The position numbers and the translations under genes are program-made. From contig NC_060972.1 of assembly GCF_910589235.1 (NCBI RefSeq), positions 3,797,399-3,861,398 on the forward strand: a stretch of 64,000 nucleotides of DNA, written 5' to 3'. How positions within the stretch are numbered: the stretch's first letter is position 1; each line of letters starts with the position of its first letter. This stretch comes from Vespa crabro (taxonomy: Eukaryota; Arthropoda; Insecta; Hymenoptera; Vespidae). Shown here piece after piece: positions 59,881-64,000 of the stretch. A model generated the notes under the pieces. It saw only the letters and a list, made by a program, of their open reading frames with translations. It was not told the origin of the DNA and ran no database searches.

Positions 59881-61020
59881 AAGAACGTAGAATAAATTAT
59901 CGTGGGAATCATCGAAACAATAGAATCAATATGCAAACTAACGTTTCAATTATTCAACTTCAATTTCCAACATTCTTCGTATCGAAAATTCCTTCGCTTT
60001 CGAGAAATACTTTGAAAAAAAAAAAAAAGAAAAAAGGGACCTCGTACCTATCTTCTTTTCATTTCTTTTTTTTTTTTTTCTTGCAGAAAGAGAAGAGAGT
60101 AAAAGAAGAGAAAAAGAAATCGTTGAAATTTTTCCAAGGATAAGTCTAAAAGACAGAGGTGAAAAATTCGTTCGTTATTATCCGAAAATGTTCATTATCG
60201 AGGATCATTCATAAGCTGATTAACATTCCAACGCTGATAAGTATTCTACTTATTACTCGATTTCTACGTAAAATATTACGTTTTTGTCGATGGTTCAATC
60301 TAAGAAAGTAAGAATTATGATTGGCAAAGATAATGTGTAGATTCTCAAAGGGGAAAAAAACAAAAATAGAGGGAAAAGAAAATGAATTCGAGTTAAAGGA
60401 AATTTCATTTCTTTTCCTTTTGTTCCTTTTCTTCTTTTTTTGTTTCTTTAATCCTTAAGCACGAAACAAAAAAAAAAAGAAGGATTATTATTGAAATAAA
60501 AAAGATATTAGAAATTTGAATTAATATGATCGATAAAATGAAATGATCATTGAAATAAAGGAGTTAAAGTTTTTGCAAGGTGCAGTTTGAAATTTTGATC
60601 ACTTAATCTTTTCTTAATCTTTTCGAGCTTGAAAAGATCGAAATATTACGATTGGCAATTTATAGCGTCCCTTTAGCTCCTTTAGCGCTAAATGTACGAC
60701 ATTAAAGACAAGGATTAAGCGAATGAAATGGAGGGTCCTACAGTGCATATTTGTGTGTGTGTATGTGTCTGCAGTGTGCCGGTTACCTTGCCCAAATATA
60801 ATATATGCTAATACGCTAAGTTTCAGTTTCGGCGTGCAAATTCGAAGGATGATTTTTCAATGCTCCTCTTGCGACGATGATAATTGTTAAAACTTGATCT
60901 CACCAAAGCTGAGAATAATAGGGGAATGTGATGAGAAATCAAGAAATAAAAAGATTAAGAAAAAAAAAAAAGGGAGAGAGAAAAAAAAGTAATAAAATGA
61001 ATCAATTAAGTAGGATATTA
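59881..61020. other. gene-free spacer
   Basis: Mixed and AT-rich sequence with A-rich (60015-60030, 60468-60480, 60959-60972) and T-rich tracts (60066-60080), and a small CpG-containing segment (60640-60860). No gene is seen. Confidence 0.55.
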
Positions 61021-61298
61021 TCGACCTATTATAATAACAATTTCCATCGAGTTTTTATTATCTTTACTTATCGTATGGCTTATTTTCAGAATCGAAGGAT
61101 ATTCTCGAATATTTTCGGCGGCATTTCAATTAAGAAAATAGCTCGTTATTATTTGAAAGAAAATTCAAATATTTGACGATTCAAATAATAACACCAGATA
61201 ATACAATCGACATGATATAATAACAATTTTCATCCTTGAGATTTTATTATATTACTTATCGTTATCAAATTTTTAATCGAAGAAAAAGATATTTGAGA
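61021..61298. repeat. diverged tandem duplication, period about 186 bp
   Basis: Copy 1 (61021-61110) and copy 2 (61207-61298) share TCGAC, ATAATAACAATTT, CATC, TTTTATTAT, TTACTTATCGT, TTTT.A, AATCGAAG and GATATT in the same order. This is non-coding and AT-rich. Confidence 0.7.
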
Positions 61299-61586
61299 GA
61301 GAAATAATTTTGTTACTTCGACAAAAAAAAAAAAAAGAAAGAAAGAAGAAGAAGAAGAAGAAGATAAACAAAAAGAAACAAATAAAAAGGAAACAATGAA
61401 AAAATTTCAAGATTCAAATATTCGGCCAAGTTGTATAGATAACAAGCTAAATGTCCTAAAGTTGCGGAAAGATAAGTAAAAGTGAGATAAACTGAAAAAA
61501 AAAAAGAGAAGAAAAAAGGAAAAAGAGAGAAACAAAGTAGAAGAGAAAAAGATAAAAACGATGGGATCGACTGAAGGAAATTTACG
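61299..61586. other. A/G-rich low-complexity stretch
   Basis: A-rich and GAA-rich runs (61321-61395, 61494-61560) with a short unique segment between. No gene is seen. Confidence 0.7.
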
Positions 61587-61706
61587 ATGGCGAACGCGCG
61601 GCAGCGTTCAAAGCAGCCCGTTGTGCATAGCAAAAGCCGCGGCGGTACACGCGTAGGGGGGGCCCCTCGAAATATGAAAATGGATTCTATTACGTGCCTA
61701 CGCTAA
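61587..61706 (+). CDS. candidate 39-residue ORF in a CpG-rich island
   Basis: ATGGCGAAC opens a 39-codon frame (MANARQRSKQPVVHSKSRGG...) ending at TAA, in a sharply GC- and CpG-rich patch with a G7 run followed by CCCC. The start also matches the ATGGCG YY1/Pho core, so it may be a promoter element rather than a start codon. It could be a first exon, a small basic peptide or chance. No family is recognised. Confidence 0.12.
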   Translation: MANARQRSKQPVVHSKSRGGTRVGGAPRNMKMDSITCLR

Positions 61707-62027
61707 GCTCGAAGCGTTCCTTCCTTCGTCGAGGCTATTAAGCAAATTCAAAATTACGCTTGCAAATTTCGAAATGCAAATCTTTTCCACGGCCAGCCCT
61801 GAGCCAGTCTACGCGCTTTTTGTGCGACTATAAATTTTGCCTTTAATTGGATCGGATTATTGTAATTCCGTTCGCTTATTTATGTGCAGAAAAAAAAAAG
61901 AGAGAGAGAGAGAGAGAGAAAGAGAAGATGTTTCGGGTTTTAGACTCGTCGAACTCGCGTTCTTAACTTTGCCTCTTCTTTCTCTTTCTTTTCAATGGAA
62001 AAAAAAAAAGTGAGTGAGTGAGTAAGT

Positions 62028-62065
<38 letters not shown>

Positions 62066-62408
62066 CCGCTCGAAACTAAAGACAAGAAAGAATCGGTTAT
62101 TAAATTATGGTTAAAGCTTCGCTCTCGTTTCTCGGCACCGGCAGGTGAAATCCCTTTTGCTTCTCCTTCGCGTTTACGCATACACGAATCTCCGAGCGAA
62201 GCTTTGTTAAAAGGCAATTTATGAAAGACGACGTAGATTACATCATTTCGACACTCACTCGCAAACCTGTTGAAATTTATAAGATCGCCACGGCTTAATT
62301 CTCACCTTCGACAACTTTACGGTGTGCAAAACGGGATCGAAATAAATGCGAATTTCCAAGAGACAAGGGACTTGATTAATGACAAAAAAATCGACGTCGA
62401 GTATCGTA

Positions 62409-62452
<44 letters not shown>

Positions 62453-63043
62453 TCCAAACTATGTATATATATTTATATATGTATATATTTTACATGTTCG
62501 CGAAGATGGTAATAAATTAATGATTTCTTAAATCTTTAATCACTCATTCGTAATACACCATGGACAAGTTCTAAAGGATGAACGTAATAAAAGATAATAT
62601 TTCAATATATTTACTTGATTTTTTTTTTCCTCTTATTCTAATGAAATTTATTAAAAATATATTATTCGTTCGAAATCGCCGAAGAGATTTTAAACGAACT
62701 CGATGGAAAAAAAAAAAAAAAAAAAAGAAAGAAAAAAGAAAGAAAGACACAAGTCAAGACAGTAAATAAAACATAATCGATCTTACTTGCAAAAGAATAT
62801 ATCGGTAAGAACAAAAAAAGGAAAAAAAAAAAAAAGAAAAAGAATAATTTACAACACCGGCGAAAGAATCGATTTAAAACGATCAGCGACAAATCCCGTA
62901 GCATTTAATACGATATTTAACAATGTAGAAACGTAAAATGTTAAAGTATAATCTGTTCGTCGAAATATTATGCATGACTAAACATCGAAGAAAATATGAA
63001 GGACCCTTTCTTTCATTCTTCTTTTTCTTCTTCATTTTTTCTT

Positions 63044-63053
<10 letters not shown>
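61707..63053. other. gene-free spacer
   Basis: A CpG-containing unique island (61707-61885), GA arrays (61900-61921, 62036-62063), a mixed segment (62065-62400), a (TA)n array (62416-62446), A-rich tracts (62706-62745, 62815-62845) and T-rich sequence running into the poly(T). No gene is seen. Confidence 0.55.

Positions 63054-63089
<36 letters not shown>
63054..63089. repeat. poly(T) run of about 36
   Basis: The longest homopolymer in the window. On the minus strand it is a poly(A) tail-like run, but no retroposed body is recognisable beside it. Confidence 0.9.
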
Positions 63090-63093
<4 letters not shown>

Positions 63094-63725
63094 GCAATCG
63101 ATCATTGACGTTACAGAAGGCGATAGTAACGAAACTTGCCTACCATTAGAATTATTAAAAGTATCTCTGTCTCTCTTCTCACGATGACTCTGCGCTAATA
63201 AAGCTCGATAACCGTCGTAAAAAAAAAAAAAGAAGAAAGAAAAAGAGAGGAGAAAAAAAAAAAAGGAGTAGAGAAAGTTTTAATGGTAACCGTTTCGACC
63301 GTTTAGATACAATAAAATTTCGATGGAGCCCTCCTTACACCTTCCTCTCTTTCTTTCTCTTTTCTCTTTCATTTCTTTCCTTCTTTTTGGCGAGTCATTT
63401 TGATTCGCAAGCAGGAAGCATCTGCATGGAGACATAAAGGCGCCATGGCTTGCCTTGTAAAAGGGAACCCTTCTTTTATTCCAACAGACATTAAAATGCG
63501 CGACGATCGAGCTGGGACCAAGGATGTTCGATGTTACATTTGAATCGACCTAATAGCGGTCCTGAAAGACCCAAAAAGGGTTACTTAGGGAGGATATTAA
63601 AATTCATGAAGATCGTCTAAATATCGCCTTGTCATTCCCGATATTCGTCCTCGATTTTTCACGATACACTATATATCTTAACGTATGCTCACTTCTACTC
63701 AATGAAAAAATACAAAATAAAAGAT

Positions 63726-63766
<41 letters not shown>

Positions 63767-63773
63767 AAAAAGA

Positions 63774-63818
<45 letters not shown>

Positions 63819-64000
63819 TTTCGTACCATCGACAAAATTAAAATTCATGACACGAACGTGTCGACGATCAGTGCGATTTATCGATATCGAATCTGCTTCG
63901 TAAGCGAACTTCGCCAGATGGTAATTCTTGTAAAGGAAGGAGATCTCTCTCTCTTTCGAAAAAGTACATTCGATTTTCTTGCGAATTTCGAAAGTTATTC
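63090..64000. other. spacer with a unique island and terminal repeats
   Basis: Mixed sequence, an A-rich tract (63219-63265), a unique CpG-containing island (63400-63660) with the palindrome GCCATGGC (63442-63449), then a GA array (63730-63761) and a (TA)n array (63777-63815). No gene is seen before the window ends. Confidence 0.5.

Noticed and set aside
1..64000. CRISPR arrays, rRNA, snRNA, known microRNAs, telomeric TTAGG repeats and reverse-transcriptase or transposase coding regions
   Set aside because: I looked for hallmark words of each and found none. Reading by eye cannot exclude diverged or short examples.

Overview
This is a gene-poor eukaryotic window. By eye it is AT-rich and packed with low-complexity sequence: (A)n runs broken by single G residues, (T)n, (TA)n, (GA)n/(CT)n, some (CA)n, tetranucleotide arrays and a few trinucleotide arrays. 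Despite the AT content, CpG-containing words (tcg, cga, acg) are frequent outside the repeats. No bacterial gene density, operon, ribosome-binding-site pattern, CRISPR array or phage gene is visible. CpG-rich unique islands in an AT-rich, microsatellite-laden background suggest an insect, most likely a hymenopteran (bee, wasp or ant). That assignment is an inference from composition, not from a recognised gene. The window reads as a gene desert or as the interior of very long introns.

No known protein family could be recognised anywhere. Most long open frames are translations of microsatellites (Ser-Leu, Arg-Glu, poly-Phe, poly-Lys) and were discarded. The best coding candidates are: a 77-residue frame with a signal-peptide-like N-terminus at 29666-29899, sitting behind TATA- and initiator-like elements; a 159-residue ATG frame at 56667-57146, the longest not built from a repeat; a short frame at 27869 with a strong start context, about 300 bases downstream of a CCAAT + ATGGCGG + CGCATGCG cluster that looks like a housekeeping promoter, and apparently broken by a one-base slip; and weaker frames at 16062, 33868 (minus), 35788, 50537, 55189 and 61587. 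All are low to moderate confidence.

Layout. 1-9 kb: repeats, a compact G-quadruplex motif at 1716-1744 and small CpG-containing islands. 9-19 kb: the densest microsatellite zone, where several unique islands of about 200-330 bp are bracketed by a (GA)n tract and a (CT)n tract. 19-27 kb: AT-rich spacer with regulatory-looking islands, including a TEAD-like inverted site at 23.06 kb, a CAG/CAC array at 24.17 kb and SOX-like inverted sites at 25.88-26.02 kb. 27.5-31.2 kb: the most gene-like part, followed by a diverged tandem duplication. 31-47 kb: spacer with an alternating purine-pyrimidine tract, trinucleotide and tetranucleotide arrays and TATA/initiator-like pairs. 47-64 kb: two more diverged tandem duplications (47.2 and 61.0 kb), the 159-residue frame, and several islands.

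Nothing here forms a multi-gene system. The repeated observations that deserve a test are the bracketed islands, the three independent diverged tandem duplications with periods of about 120-190 bp, and the promoter-like clusters with nearby short ORFs.
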